From assembly GCA_000332255.1 (NCBI GenBank), contig KB235926.1, positions 2,086,797 to 2,150,796 on the forward strand: a stretch of DNA of 64,000 nucleotides, written 5' to 3'. Positions within the stretch are counted from its first letter, which is position 1, and every line of letters begins with the position of its first letter. The translations under genes and the position numbers were made by a program. This document shows positions 37,637-47,329 of this stretch, in pieces. This stretch comes from a cyanobacterium PCC 7702 (GTDB lineage Bacteria; Cyanobacteriota; Cyanobacteriia; Cyanobacteriales; Nostocaceae). The notes under the pieces are model-generated. The model worked only from the letters and a program-made list of their open reading frames with translations. It searched no databases and was not told where the DNA came from.

Positions 37637-39616
37637 ATGAATTCGAAGACAACTCCCTCCACTACTTATTTACAAGAAGTTTCTCCCCAAGCGATACCAG
37701 AAAATACTGCCAAAGCTGAAGTTACAATTCATCCCGAACGGGCGATCGTCAAAAAAGAACTAGAGGAAGCACTGCGCTACGATCCTTTGGCAATTAAGGT
37801 TTATTACCAAAAACGCCCCTTACAAGTCTTACAACGCATTATTGCAGTGTTGATACCAACTGTTCGTTTCGCCTTGGGTTTGTGGTGGGACCGTAAAAGA
37901 GGAGTTGCGCTCAAAAATAATTCTCGTCGCGCGGTGCAGCTGCGAGAAATGCTGACCAAATTAGGGCCAGCCTACATTAAAATCGGCCAAGCCCTATCCA
38001 CCCGACCAGATTTAGTTCCCCCGACCTACCTTGAGGAACTAACTCAGTTACAAGACAATTTGCCTCCTTTTGCGAACGAAATAGCTTATCAATTTATAGA
38101 AGAAGAACTAGGCGCACCTCCCCAACAAGTGTATGCCGAATTATCTCCAGAACCAATTGCTGCTGCTTCTTTGGGACAAGTTTATAAAGGAAAACTAAAA
38201 ACCGGTGAGGAAGTGGCTATTAAAGTTCAGCGTCCTGACTTACGAGAACGCATTGCCATTGACTTGTATATTTTACGACGGCTGGCAGGATGGGCGCAGA
38301 AAAACTTCAAACGCATTCGCAGTGACTTAGTAGGTATTTTGGATGAATTCGGCGCTCGCATCTTTGAAGAAATGGATTACATTCACGAGGGAGAAAACGC
38401 CGAGCGATTTTATCAACTATACGGTCACATTCAAGACGTTTACGTACCGAAAATTTACTGGGAATACACCAACCGTCGCGTCTTGACGATGGAGTGGATT
38501 AACGGAGTTAAACTCACTCAACCCGAAGAAATTCGCGCGCGAGGAATAAATGCTCGCTATTTAATCGAGGTGGGAGTGCAATGTTCCCTACGACAGCTGC
38601 TCGAACACGGATTTTTTCACGCCGATCCTCACCCCGGTAATTTGTTAGCCACAACTGATGGGAAATTAGCCTATCTCGACTTTGGGATGATGAGTGAAAT
38701 TAAACCACCCCAACGTTACGGTTTAATTGAAGCCATTGTCCACGTAGTTAACCGCGATTTTGAAGCTTTAGCGCAAGACTATGTCAAGTTAGATTTTTTG
38801 TCACCCGATACAGATTTAACACCCATTATTCCAGCATTTGCAAAAGTATTTGCCAACGCTCAAGGAGCTAGCGTTGCAGAGTTAAACATTAAAAGCATCA
38901 CTGACGATTTATCAGCTTTGATGTACGAGTATCCCTTCCGCGTACCACCTTACTATGCTTTAATCATTCGCTCTTTAGTAACGCTAGAAGGAATTGCCAT
39001 TCAGATCGATCCTAACTTTAAAGTCTTAAGTGAAGCCTACCCCTACGTTGCTAAAAGGCTGTTAACCGATCCTTCACCAGAATTAAGAACGTCACTGCGG
39101 GATTTGCTTTTTAAGGAAGGACGTTTTCGTTGGAATCGCCTGGAAAATTTGTTACGCAACGCCCGCAACAATCAGGACTACGATTTTAATTTAGTCTTAA
39201 ACCAAGCAATAGATTTTCTGTCTTCCGAACGCGGTGCTTTTATTCGCGATCGCCTTTTGGATGAACTTATTAAAAGTGCAGAAGCTTTGGGTAAGAATAT
39301 CTTACACAACTTCACCTATTTATTGCGAGAACGCGTTGGCGTTACCGCCATTAACGAAACTCCTGCTGCTACAGATGAGCAACAACAAACCCTAGAACAT
39401 ATCAAGAGAATTTTGAATATTCTGCAACAAACCCGCGGCTTCGATCCAGTCCAGCTTGCTCCCCAAATTGCGCAAATGTTAGTTAATCCAGCAGTACAAC
39501 GTTTGGGACAACAAATTCTCGCGCAACTGGTGCAAAAAGCTATCACAAAAATAATTCGAGAATTATTAGCGTCTGAGGAAGTCCCGAGCAGTACAGATCT
39601 TCCACAAGCAAGCTAG
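37637..39616 (+). CDS. AarF/ABC1/UbiB family kinase-like protein
   Basis: A 659-residue atypical kinase of the ABC1/UbiB family. LGPAYIKIGQALSTRPDLVP is the family KxGQ signature, AAASLGQVYKGKLKTGEEVAIKVQRP the A-rich nucleotide loop and Lys, HADPHPGNLL the catalytic loop, and YLDFGMMS the DFG-like metal site. These proteins support quinone or tocopherol metabolism in bacteria and plastids through ATPase or kinase-like activity; the exact target here is unknown. The C-terminal 200 residues include hydrophobic stretches. Cyanobacteria carry several paralogues, so the name ubiB is not assigned. Confidence 0.9.
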   Translation: MNSKTTPSTTYLQEVSPQAIPENTAKAEVTIHPERAIVKKELEEALRYDPLAIKVYYQKRPLQVLQRIIAVLIPTVRFALGLWWDRKRGVALKNNSRRAVQLREMLTKLGPAYIKIGQALSTRPDLVPPTYLEELTQLQDNLPPFANEIAYQFIEEELGAPPQQVYAELSPEPIAAASLGQVYKGKLKTGEEVAIKVQRPDLRERIAIDLYILRRLAGWAQKNFKRIRSDLVGILDEFGARIFEEMDYIHEGENAERFYQLYGHIQDVYVPKIYWEYTNRRVLTMEWINGVKLTQPEEIRARGINARYLIEVGVQCSLRQLLEHGFFHADPHPGNLLATTDGKLAYLDFGMMSEIKPPQRYGLIEAIVHVVNRDFEALAQDYVKLDFLSPDTDLTPIIPAFAKVFANAQGASVAELNIKSITDDLSALMYEYPFRVPPYYALIIRSLVTLEGIAIQIDPNFKVLSEAYPYVAKRLLTDPSPELRTSLRDLLFKEGRFRWNRLENLLRNARNNQDYDFNLVLNQAIDFLSSERGAFIRDRLLDELIKSAEALGKNILHNFTYLLRERVGVTAINETPAATDEQQQTLEHIKRILNILQQTRGFDPVQLAPQIAQMLVNPAVQRLGQQILAQLVQKAITKIIRELLASEEVPSSTDLPQAS

Positions 39617-39704
39617 CAGTAATGTCGGGGTTTTGTCCGGTTCGGTTCGGAACTTCCAAGGAAGGATCCTCACTGTCCGCTTTTGCACGTATACGGTTGT
39701 TTAG

Positions 39705-40730
39705 TTAAACCGCACCGCTATTTTTACGAAACAGAATTGCTATTGTCTTGAGAATCAGCTTTAAATCGTATATTAAACTCCAGTTTTTTTGATACTGCAA
39801 ATCCAGGCGAATTACGTCTTCAAAATTACGTATGCTAGACCGTCCGTTAACTTGCCATTCTCCGGTCATACCCGGTTTCACATCCAGACGTTGCCATTCG
39901 GGGACTTCATAACGCTCTACTTCATCGGGTGTAGGTGGTCTGGTCCCAACTAAACTCATTTCTCCTTTGAGAACATTCCAAAATTGGGGTAGTTCATCCA
40001 AACTCGTACGTCGCAAAAAGCTTCCTACTTTGGTAACGCGGGGATCGTTATCAATTTTGAAAAATGCTCCTTGCACTTGGTTGTGTTTTTCCAGTTCCGC
40101 TTTCTTTGCTTCTGCATCCACATACATCGACCGGAATTTCCACATTCGAAAGCGCTTACCCATCCAACCACAACGAATTTGACTAAAAAATACGGGTCCG
40201 GGATCGTCAATTTTAATGGCAATGGCGATGGGAATGAACAAAACTGCTGCGATCGCTAACCCTACTAACGCTCCTACAATGTCTATCAACCGCTTCATCC
40301 AAGAACGTACAGAAGGATGTGTAGTTGGTAGCTGTTCTTCCAACAATCGCGGCGAAGATATTTGACTTTCACTAAAGGACTCTATGCAAAAAACTTTATC
40401 CAATCCTGTCAGGTTTAGTACCGCCATGACCTGAGGAGTAACATTTCGCAAGATAAATTCAATCTCTTTTTCCTGAGCAATTTTATAATTGCTTACCAAA
40501 GCACCCAAGCCACTACTATCCATAAAAGTAGTTTGTCCAAGGTCAACGATCATTTTCTTCAGAAGCGGGTTGGTTTGGATTAATTTTTGACAAGTTTGCT
40601 TGAATGCTATAGCTTCTAGCATGCTCAACCGTTCAGAGACCTGCACCTTTACCGCATCAGTTAGTGACATTGGGGAATCGTTGATCTGTGTGGGTTGGCT
40701 ATTCATGAAAACCTGTACTTTCATTGCCAT
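39705..40730 (-). CDS. STAS domain fused to a membrane sugar transferase
   Basis: A 341-residue fusion. Residues about 20-120 form a STAS (anti-sigma antagonist) domain with MIVDLGQTTFMDSSGLGALVS; DSSGLG holds the serine that SpoIIAA-type proteins have phosphorylated. A transmembrane helix (about 147-172) follows. Then comes a bacterial sugar-transferase domain (polyprenyl-phosphate sugar-1-phosphate transferase, WbaP-like) with KRFRMWKFRSM, SFLRRTSLDELPQFWNVLKGEMSLVGTRPP and DVKPGMTGEWQVNGRSS. The enzyme would load the first sugar onto a lipid carrier for exopolysaccharide. The STAS part suggests post-translational control through a partner-switching kinase/phosphatase. Divergent queE starts about 90 bp away. 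Confidence 0.88.
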   Translation of the reverse strand: MAMKVQVFMNSQPTQINDSPMSLTDAVKVQVSERLSMLEAIAFKQTCQKLIQTNPLLKKMIVDLGQTTFMDSSGLGALVSNYKIAQEKEIEFILRNVTPQVMAVLNLTGLDKVFCIESFSESQISSPRLLEEQLPTTHPSVRSWMKRLIDIVGALVGLAIAAVLFIPIAIAIKIDDPGPVFFSQIRCGWMGKRFRMWKFRSMYVDAEAKKAELEKHNQVQGAFFKIDNDPRVTKVGSFLRRTSLDELPQFWNVLKGEMSLVGTRPPTPDEVERYEVPEWQRLDVKPGMTGEWQVNGRSSIRNFEDVIRLDLQYQKNWSLIYDLKLILKTIAILFRKNSGAV

Positions 40731-40819
40731 GTCAATATAATCGACCCGAGATTGTTTTTTGTCTGAGTAAATTATTTAACTTTGTACTCGTGGTAACAAG
40801 CAAAAGAAGAGCAAAACAA

Positions 40820-41623
40820 ATGACTGCAAAAACTTCTACTACACCTACGGCGCGTTTGATAGAGGTTTTTTCCGCTATCCAGGGAGAAGGATTGAATGTC
40901 GGTATGCGTCAAATTTTTATTCGCTTTGCTTTGTGCGATTTGCGCTGTTACTTTTGTGATAGCGCTCATACTTGGAATGCACCCAAAACCTGTAGAGTAG
41001 AGCGATCGCCTGGCAGGCGAGATTTTGAAATTTATCCGAACCCTGTTTCCTTGGACAATTTAATTGCCTGGGTTCAGCGGCAAAATATACCTTCTCTCCA
41101 CGATAGCATTAGCTTAACAGGTGGTGAACCGCTTTTGCATGCGCGATTCTTGGCAGAATTTTTGCCAAACATACGTAAGATTACCACTTTACCTGTATAT
41201 TTAGAAACTAGCGGACACCGTCCGGAACAGTTGGTCACGATTTTGCCTTATCTAGATTCCGTAGGTATGGATTTCAAGTTACCCAGTGTCAGTGGCGAAA
41301 CTCATTGGCAAGAACATGCAACATTTCTCCAACTGTGTTACGAATCACGAGTGGAAGTCTTTGTCAAGATTGTAGTATCAGACAAAACCGATCCCGCCGA
41401 TTTAGAGCGTTCGGGTTCCTTGGTAGCCAAAATTAGTCCGGAAATCCCCATTTTTCTACAACCAGTTACTCCTTTAACACCATCTGAACAATTCGCTATT
41501 ACCACCGATTCTGTGCTTGCACCTTCTCCCGAGCAAGTCCTGATGTGGCAATCTTTAATGAAGCGCTTTGTCAAGCAAGTACGTGTAGTACCTCAAACCC
41601 ATAAAATGCTAAATCAACTTTAA
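40820..41623 (+). CDS. queE: 7-carboxy-7-deazaguanine synthase (radical SAM)
   Basis: Third step of queuosine/7-deazaguanine synthesis: radical-SAM ring contraction of 6-carboxytetrahydropterin to 7-carboxy-7-deazaguanine. The protein (267 residues) has EVFSAIQGEGLNVG at the N-terminus, the iron-sulfur motif CDLRCYFCDSAHTW (C-x3-C-x2-C) and SLTGGEPLLHA. The C-terminus QVRVVPQTHKML matches the family. The open frame runs upstream to 40724, but the ATG at 40820 is preferred because the preceding 32 residues lack similarity. It is needed for tRNA modification. Confidence 0.93.
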   Translation: MTAKTSTTPTARLIEVFSAIQGEGLNVGMRQIFIRFALCDLRCYFCDSAHTWNAPKTCRVERSPGRRDFEIYPNPVSLDNLIAWVQRQNIPSLHDSISLTGGEPLLHARFLAEFLPNIRKITTLPVYLETSGHRPEQLVTILPYLDSVGMDFKLPSVSGETHWQEHATFLQLCYESRVEVFVKIVVSDKTDPADLERSGSLVAKISPEIPIFLQPVTPLTPSEQFAITTDSVLAPSPEQVLMWQSLMKRFVKQVRVVPQTHKMLNQL

Positions 41624-41867
41624 GGAAGGCACAAGAAGCTGAATTAACTTTCCAAGGTATAGTTGTGAAAGCTAAAGGATTTATTTTGCCAACCGAGTTG
41701 TTGGAGAATGCTTTGCAGTTGAAAACAAAGCCACTCCATTTGTACACAATGTCTTTGAAATCTTGAGTCAGAAGATGTAACTCGAACTGGATCATATCTT
41801 TCTTGCAACTGTTGCCTTTTGCAAATCGCACCTATTTGCTTTCTACAAGTCAAGCTGCAGCACTCGC
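41606..41867 (+). pseudogene. possible gene remnant after queE
   Basis: I do not recognise the family. A start-less reading frame runs from just before the queE stop (residues KAQEAELTFQGIVVKAKG, FILPTELLENALQLKTKPLHL) and ends at a TGA near 41765. A second frame resumes immediately (LESEDVTRTGSYLSCNCCLLQ) to a stop near 41867. Together they read like one compact protein with a +1 break. There is no initiation codon or ribosome site. It could equally be chance; the smooth join is the only argument. Confidence 0.25.
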
Positions 41868-42282
41868 TGTAGTACTTCGCCGACTTAAATTCAAAAAAGA
41901 AGCAGTAGATTAGTTCGTTTTTCAACCCTAAAGGAAACCCTTAAGCCCCTTTTGCGAACAACTAACGTTGTTATCCGTAACCCAGTGGTTCCTTTGTTTT
42001 ATTTTTATAGGAGTTCTGTGAAGATGGGAGCAAGCTCCAGCCAAATTTGATGAAATTTCTATGTAAACAATTGCGTCGAGAAGATTGTCTGCTGAAACTA
42101 ATTTCTGGCTGATGCCATTTTTGGTATGAAATTATACCTTATGCCGGGATTTTTCTCAAACCAGGCTGGAGTGAGTTTATTATTGCTTGAAATTACCAAC
42201 GGAGGAAGGCGCAAAAACCAGGAAATTTTACACACACATTTTCCTGCGGTCTGGCGTCTTTTCATCCTCCTTGTGCTTGTTT
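41868..42282. other. 415-bp stretch, nothing recognised
   Basis: Between the putative remnant after queE and the DUF3318 gene. Short plus-strand frames at 42126-42417 overlap the DUF3318 gene on the opposite strand and look like chance. Confidence 0.35.
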
Positions 42283-42930
42283 TTAGTATTCAGTGTTATC
42301 TACAGCGGTCTTGGATTTTGCTCTTGCTTTTTTAGCACTGCGTTTGAGTGCAGAAAGCCTTGCTTCGTACTTAGAGCGCTGACGCTTGCTGGGAGTAATA
42401 TCAATCAAAGTTTTTAAAGCACTACCCAAACTCTTATAGGCGTTGGGAAGACTGTAACCAAAGCGAGTTGCAAGGGCGATCGCTTTTTCGTCAGCTTCGA
42501 TTAATTCTTTTAATTGCTTTTGCCCATTATTCTTTTGATAAAGCCGCCACCCAGAAACTCCACACAAGGCTAATGCTAACAACAGTAACAGTATATCCTG
42601 TACCCACAATTCCCCAACAGCACCACCCAAACCAATGGCAAGAGCGGCCATTTCCCAACCATCTTTGGGAATGGTATCGTTCTGGATGCGAGCAACTTCA
42701 TGCCAAAAAAGTAAATTGCGCTGATCTATTGCCAGCGTATCCCATTTCACCAAGTCGATTTGAATTTCTACCTGGTCTTTGCCTATTTCTTCGCAGCGGA
42801 TCAAAGGAGGGTTTACTTCTGTTGCTCCTTCCACTGTAACCCAACTTTGTAATTCTGGCGGCAATAAGCTTTTTAACCGCCGCAGTTCACTCATTTCTGC
42901 TTTTGCAGAGGACGTAGCATAGGATGTCAT
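42283..42930 (-). CDS. DUF3318 domain protein
   Basis: 215-residue cyanobacterial protein of the DUF3318 family, recognised by ELRRLKSLLPPELQSWV near the N-terminus, the LLFWHEVARIQND helix, and a pair of central hydrophobic segments (LAIGLGGAVGELWVQDILLLLLALALCG in two runs). The C-terminal quarter is a Lys/Arg-rich helix (KRSAKKARAKSK). The HEVAR motif resembles a metalloprotease-type helix, but the second ligand is missing, so no activity is claimed. Probably a membrane-associated protein of unknown function. Confidence 0.75.
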   Translation of the reverse strand: MTSYATSSAKAEMSELRRLKSLLPPELQSWVTVEGATEVNPPLIRCEEIGKDQVEIQIDLVKWDTLAIDQRNLLFWHEVARIQNDTIPKDGWEMAALAIGLGGAVGELWVQDILLLLLALALCGVSGWRLYQKNNGQKQLKELIEADEKAIALATRFGYSLPNAYKSLGSALKTLIDITPSKRQRSKYEARLSALKRSAKKARAKSKTAVDNTEY

Positions 42931-43011
42931 ATCTATCCAGCCCTAGAAAACTTTGTTCAGTACTTTGAGGGTAACACTTTGGAGTATAGCTATTTCACGT
43001 CCTATCCGAAC

Positions 43012-43569
43012 TTATTCGCTAGGAAAACTTCCTCGCCTTTTCCTAGCTTCCATAGCCTTTTCCAAAAGTTCTAACAATCCCGGAGCTTGTTGTTGAATAC
43101 TCAGCAAGATTCTCTCTCCCAATTCTATATTTCCCGGATCTTGACCTGTTTCCATCACGGCTTTCAGGCGAGGTAGCGCCACATTATCAACCAGTTGCAC
43201 TAATCCGCTCAAACAACGATTAAATTGTTTTTCTGTCAAAATAGAGTCCTCTAAAGGAAACTCTATAATGGCGCGAATTTCGCCATCGGAAGGGTCGTAC
43301 TCCCACTGCAGCATTTTCGTCTCCCAAGAAATGGCAAGCATTGTCTGCAAAATAGCTGCTTTGTGAGGGTGGTCCTTAACTCCTGCTAGAACCTGAGGTG
43401 CAAACAACCGGAAAAATCTTCCCTCTTCATCTAGCTGAACCACGATCAAAAAATCTTCTACATATTCGCTTTCTACACCAGTAACAATACGATCTTCTTC
43501 CTCATCTAAACGATAGTCCCACCCAAGATTATCCAAGTAACGAGCAATCTGTTCCAGATTAGCAGCCAT
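43012..43569 (-). CDS. YbjN/CesT-chaperone-like protein
   Basis: 185-residue soluble protein with an alternating strand-helix pattern resembling the YbjN and type III secretion chaperone fold: a helix (LEQIARYLDNLGWDY), beta strands (DFLIVVQLDEEGRFFRLFAPQVL), a helix AAILQTMLAISWETKMLQW, and the acidic strand EIRAIIEFPLEDS. The C-terminal 50 residues are an amphipathic helix rich in Leu/Gln. Cyanobacterial members are conserved but uncharacterised. It lies 81 bp upstream of the DUF3318 gene on the same strand, suggesting a shared transcript. No catalytic residues are seen. Confidence 0.65.
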   Translation of the reverse strand: MAANLEQIARYLDNLGWDYRLDEEEDRIVTGVESEYVEDFLIVVQLDEEGRFFRLFAPQVLAGVKDHPHKAAILQTMLAISWETKMLQWEYDPSDGEIRAIIEFPLEDSILTEKQFNRCLSGLVQLVDNVALPRLKAVMETGQDPGNIELGERILLSIQQQAPGLLELLEKAMEARKRRGSFPSE

Positions 43570-44151
43570 AAAAGCCTCATCATTAACACTGGAGCGGCTA
43601 TTTTCAGACCTAGTTTAACCTGCTACGGGTACTTTATTAGGTTGATTTTGAGACTTCTCCTTACCTATCAACCTGCAATGCACTATTGCTGCTGAACCTA
43701 AATGTAGAGTAAATACTTACATTGTTAGGAATACATTCAAACTAATATACTATTTTTATAGTCAAGTTGAATGGAAATTATTGTTTTTTTAATGTTTCAT
43801 TAGAATCAATTTATTTTAGAGGCCATAGTGTTTTTATATTCTAAATTCAGACCTTAAAGTTAACTAAATCTAGTAGGTGTTGGAGCTACAAATTATTGAT
43901 TTATTATACATGGAAGCAAAGCCGTTTTCTAGAAAAAAGCAAGACTAGCTTAAGTTTGAGAATTTATCAGGAATAATTAGGCGTATAAAAATAAACTACT
44001 GTACTAGGTAGGGTTGAATTACAGGCGAGATAATGAGATGATTTTTACATCTAAGTTGATATTTGTATTTTGTATTCAAGGCATTGCTAGCTTTAATTTT
44101 GTTGTTTTAGTTAACCAATTGCTAATTTTTAATATTAATCATAATTAATTT
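43570..44151. other. 582-bp AT-rich region upstream of the amino-acid transporter operon
   Basis: No gene. The region is unusually AT-rich compared with its surroundings and should contain the promoter of the natF-like operon. A GTA-N7-TAC near 43704-43716 resembles an NtcA site but has one base too few in the spacer, so I do not claim it. Confidence 0.4.
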
Positions 44152-45219
44152 ATGGATAAAAAGACTTTAATTTTGGCGATCGCGCCCTTGCTTGTTAGCC
44201 TCAGTGCATGCAGTACAGAGGTAGCAAACACAGGAAATACAAGCAATACTCAGGCAACACAAGCAACTCGCAGTCGTTTGGATATCGTTAAAAGCCGGGG
44301 TCAGCTTATTTGCGGCGTCAGTGGTGAATTGCCAGGATTTAGCTTTGTAGGATCTGATGGCAAATACTCTGGACTAGATGTAGATGTATGCCGCGCCATT
44401 GCAGCTGCTTTGTTTGATAAACCAGATGCAGTAGAATACCGCAATCTCAATGCTAAAGAGCGGTTTACAGCTGTACAAACATCAGAAGTAGATGTTCTCA
44501 GTCGCAACACCACATTCACACTTAGTCGCGATACCTCAGTGGGCTTGGAGTTTGCACCAATAGTATTTTATGATGGCCAAGGAATAATGGTTCGCAAAAA
44601 TAGCGGTATCAAAACTTTAGCAGACTTGAAAGACAAAGCCATCTGTACTCAAACTGGCACTACTAACGAGCAGAACTTAGCAGACCAAATGCGGAAACGG
44701 GGTATTCCGTACAAACCCCTTGTATTTGAAGATGTGAATACAGCGTATGCTACTTATGTACAAGGACGTTGTGATGCTGTTACTTCTGATAAGTCTCAAT
44801 TGATTTCCCGACGTACGATTTTACCCAAACCAGAAGAGCATGTAATTCTTGATGAAAATTTATCTAGTGAGCCATTTGCTCCAGCAGTTGCTGATGGAGA
44901 TAGTAAGTGGGCTAATGCTGTCAAATGGATAGTTTATTCTCTAATCAAAGCCGAAGAATTAGGTATTAATTCTCAAAATTTTGCAAAGTTTGCTAACAGT
45001 AACGACCCAGAAATCAAACGTTTTTTAGGAACTGAAGGCAACCTCGGTCAAGGGATGGGTTTGCCAAATGATTTTGCACTAAGAATTATCAAGCATGTAG
45101 GCAACTACGGTGAAATATACGATCGCAATTTGGGACCAAAGACAAAGCTAAATTTTCCTCGCGGTCGCAATCAACTCTGGACAAAGGGCGGACTGTTATT
45201 TTCTCCTCCTTTTAGATAA
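44152..45219 (+). CDS. natF: amino-acid ABC transporter substrate-binding lipoprotein (NatF-like)
   Basis: Periplasmic binding protein of a general amino-acid importer (AapJ/BztA family). 355 residues. The signal ends with a lipobox LSAC, so it is likely anchored by Cys20. A short Thr/Asn linker follows, then the binding fold with GQLICGVSGELPGFSF, GLDVDVCRAIAAALF, DVLSRNTTFTLSRD and ICTQTGTTNEQNLAD. The operon organisation (binding protein, two permeases, ATPase) matches Anabaena NatF-NatG-NatH-BgtA, which takes up neutral and acidic amino acids. The symbol rests on this synteny plus the AapJ-type sequence. A 13-bp gap leads to the next gene. Confidence 0.85.
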   Translation: MDKKTLILAIAPLLVSLSACSTEVANTGNTSNTQATQATRSRLDIVKSRGQLICGVSGELPGFSFVGSDGKYSGLDVDVCRAIAAALFDKPDAVEYRNLNAKERFTAVQTSEVDVLSRNTTFTLSRDTSVGLEFAPIVFYDGQGIMVRKNSGIKTLADLKDKAICTQTGTTNEQNLADQMRKRGIPYKPLVFEDVNTAYATYVQGRCDAVTSDKSQLISRRTILPKPEEHVILDENLSSEPFAPAVADGDSKWANAVKWIVYSLIKAEELGINSQNFAKFANSNDPEIKRFLGTEGNLGQGMGLPNDFALRIIKHVGNYGEIYDRNLGPKTKLNFPRGRNQLWTKGGLLFSPPFR

Positions 45220-45232
45220 TAAATTATGACTC

Positions 45233-46159
45233 ATGCATAATTTCAAATCTTCCTTGGGACGCGGCCGCAGTTTCTGGCACATCATCGTTCAATTAATCAC
45301 TGTATTTTTAGTAGCCTTTCTAGTAGCAATACTGTGGATAAATCTCAATCGCAATTTGCAGCAATTAGGTATTCAATTTGGATTTGATTTTCTCAAGCAA
45401 CAAGCTTCATTTGATATTGGCGAAACCCCCATTGCCTACAAACCATCTGATACCTACAGTCGTGCCTTGTGGGTGGGATTAATTAACTCTTTAAGAGTGG
45501 CGATCGCGGGAATGTTTCTCGCTACTATTGTTGGTATATTCGCAGGAATAGCACGGCTATCTGACAATTGGTTAGTGCGAAATATTTCTGTAGTTTATGT
45601 GGAAGTTTTTCGCAATACACCTCTACTTTTACAATTATTATTTTGGTATTCTGCTGTTTTCCTGAGTTTGCCCAACACAGAAAACAAAATTTCTTTTTTT
45701 AATATAGTTTATCTCAGTCAAAATGGTGTGCAATTTCCGTGGTTTAAACTTTCTTCGGAATTTTTTGCTTTGCTAATGGGATTGACCTGTTATACAGGTG
45801 CTTTTATTGCTGAAATTGTTCGGGGTGGAATCCAGTCCGTACCAAAGGGACAATGGGAAGCAGCCCGTTCCTTGGGTTTAAAGCCTAGTTTAGTAATGCG
45901 GCTAGTGATTTTTCCTCAAGCATTGCGAGTGATAGTACCACCACTTACAAGTCAATATCTTAATCTGACTAAAAACTCTAGTTTGGCGATCGCTGTTGGC
46001 TATCCTGATATATATTTCGTCGCTTCTACTACTTTTAACCAAACAGGAAGAGCGGTAGAAGTGATGTTTTTGATTATGTTTACTTATCTCACTTTGAGTT
46101 TGACAATTTCTGTAGTGATGAACTTTTTTAATCGGATGGTGATGATTAAAGAAAGATAG
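45233..46159 (+). CDS. natG: amino-acid ABC transporter permease (NatG-like)
   Basis: First permease of the importer, 308 residues. An N-terminal extra membrane segment is followed by the His/Glu/Gln family core. The substrate-dependent transport motif reads NTPLLLQLLFWYSAVF, and the EAA-type loop is GQWEAARSLGLKPSLVMRLVIFPQALRVIVPP. It begins 13 bp after the binding-protein stop and 7 bp before the second permease, so translation is probably coupled. It is the AapQ/BztB counterpart in the family. Confidence 0.85.
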   Translation: MHNFKSSLGRGRSFWHIIVQLITVFLVAFLVAILWINLNRNLQQLGIQFGFDFLKQQASFDIGETPIAYKPSDTYSRALWVGLINSLRVAIAGMFLATIVGIFAGIARLSDNWLVRNISVVYVEVFRNTPLLLQLLFWYSAVFLSLPNTENKISFFNIVYLSQNGVQFPWFKLSSEFFALLMGLTCYTGAFIAEIVRGGIQSVPKGQWEAARSLGLKPSLVMRLVIFPQALRVIVPPLTSQYLNLTKNSSLAIAVGYPDIYFVASTTFNQTGRAVEVMFLIMFTYLTLSLTISVVMNFFNRMVMIKER

Positions 46160-46166
46160 AAATGTT

Positions 46167-47309
46167 ATGAATTGGCTGCGTAAAAACTTGTTTAACACCT
46201 GGTACAACAGCTTGCTAACTGTTGTTTGTTTGGCATTACTTTTCTGGGTAGCACGGAGTGTTTTAAATTGGGCAATTACTCAAGCACAATGGGAAGTAAT
46301 TGGGGTAAATTTACGTCTATTTTTTGTCGGTCGTTTTCCCCCAACATTATACTGGCGAGTTTGGATAGCGCTAGCACTAGCTTCTGCATTACTAGCTCTA
46401 ACTTGGGGAGTTTTCTTTAGCAAGCAAAGGGTGAGCAGCCTAAGAATAATCTTTTTTAGTTTGATTGGCTGTAGTATCTTATTTTTTTTGCCTTTAGACT
46501 TAAATACTCGTCTCTGGTTACAAGGAATCGTAATTTTAATATTTGCAGCTTTTTGGTTTGGGGGCAGATTAAGTAGTGCGATCGCTTCCTGGCTTTCCCT
46601 GGCATGGTTGTTGTCTTTCTCGCTCGTATTTTGGTTAATCGGTGGTGGATTTGGCTTAAGGTCAGTACCCACAAATTTATGGAATGGTTTGCTGCTTACC
46701 CTTCTAATGGCAGGAGTTAGTATTGTGCTTTCCTTTCCTATTGGCGTATTACTAGCTTTAGGACGCACAAGCAACCTACTCGTGATACGTTGGTTATGTA
46801 TTTTGTATATTGAAATTATTCGCGGACTGCCACTGATTGGAATTTTATTCTTTGCTCAAGTAATGTTTCCCTTGTTTCTGCCAGGGGAAGTTCGTTTAGA
46901 TAGAGTTTTGCGCGCTATTACTGGATTAGTTTTGTTTAGCGCCGCTTACATGGCCGAAAATGTCCGGGGTGGACTTCAGGCTATCCCTCGCGGACAAATC
47001 GAAGCAGCCAAAGCCTTGGGACTCAATGCTTCCTTGGTTGTTTTATTAATTGTGCTACCTCAAGCTTTACGTATTGCTATCCCAGCAATTGTTGGTCAAT
47101 TTATCGGGTTATTTAAAGACACTTCTCTTTTATCCTTAGTAGGATTGCTGGAACTTACAGGAATTGCCCGTTCTATTTTGGCACAGCCACAGTTTCTCGG
47201 TCAGTATGCACAAGTGTATTTGTTTATTGGCTTAATTTACTGGTTGTTTTGTTATTCTATGTCACTGGCTGCTCGCAGATTAGAAAAACAGTTAGTTCAT
47301 GATAAGTAG
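46167..47309 (+). CDS. natH: amino-acid ABC transporter permease (NatH-like)
   Basis: Second permease of the importer, 380 residues, longer than the first by an N-terminal block of four hydrophobic segments typical of AapM/BztC proteins. The core has [16 protein letters not shown] and the EAA-type loop [31 protein letters not shown]. It starts 7 bp after the preceding stop. It pairs with the NatG-like permease to form the channel. Confidence 0.85.
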   Translation: MNWLRKNLFNTWYNSLLTVVCLALLFWVARSVLNWAITQAQWEVIGVNLRLFFVGRFPPTLYWRVWIALALASALLALTWGVFFSKQRVSSLRIIFFSLIGCSILFFLPLDLNTRLWLQGIVILIFAAFWFGGRLSSAIASWLSLAWLLSFSLVFWLIGGGFGLRSVPTNLWNGLLLTLLMAGVSIVLSFPIGVLLALGRTSNLLVIRWLCILYIEIIRGLPLIGILFFAQVMFPLFLPGEVRLDRVLRAITGLVLFSAAYMAENVRGGLQAIPRGQIEAAKALGLNASLVVLLIVLPQALRIAIPAIVGQFIGLFKDTSLLSLVGLLELTGIARSILAQPQFLGQYAQVYLFIGLIYWLFCYSMSLAARRLEKQLVHDK

Positions 47310-47329
47310 AATTTTGGAGGTTAATTTCT

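Noticed and set aside
42126-42417. Small plus-strand frames near 42.2 kb
   Set aside because: They overlap the DUF3318 gene antisense and lack ribosome sites.
43704-43716. NtcA-like site GTA...TAC upstream of the amino-acid transporter
   Set aside because: The spacer is seven bases, not eight, and there is no -10 at the expected distance.
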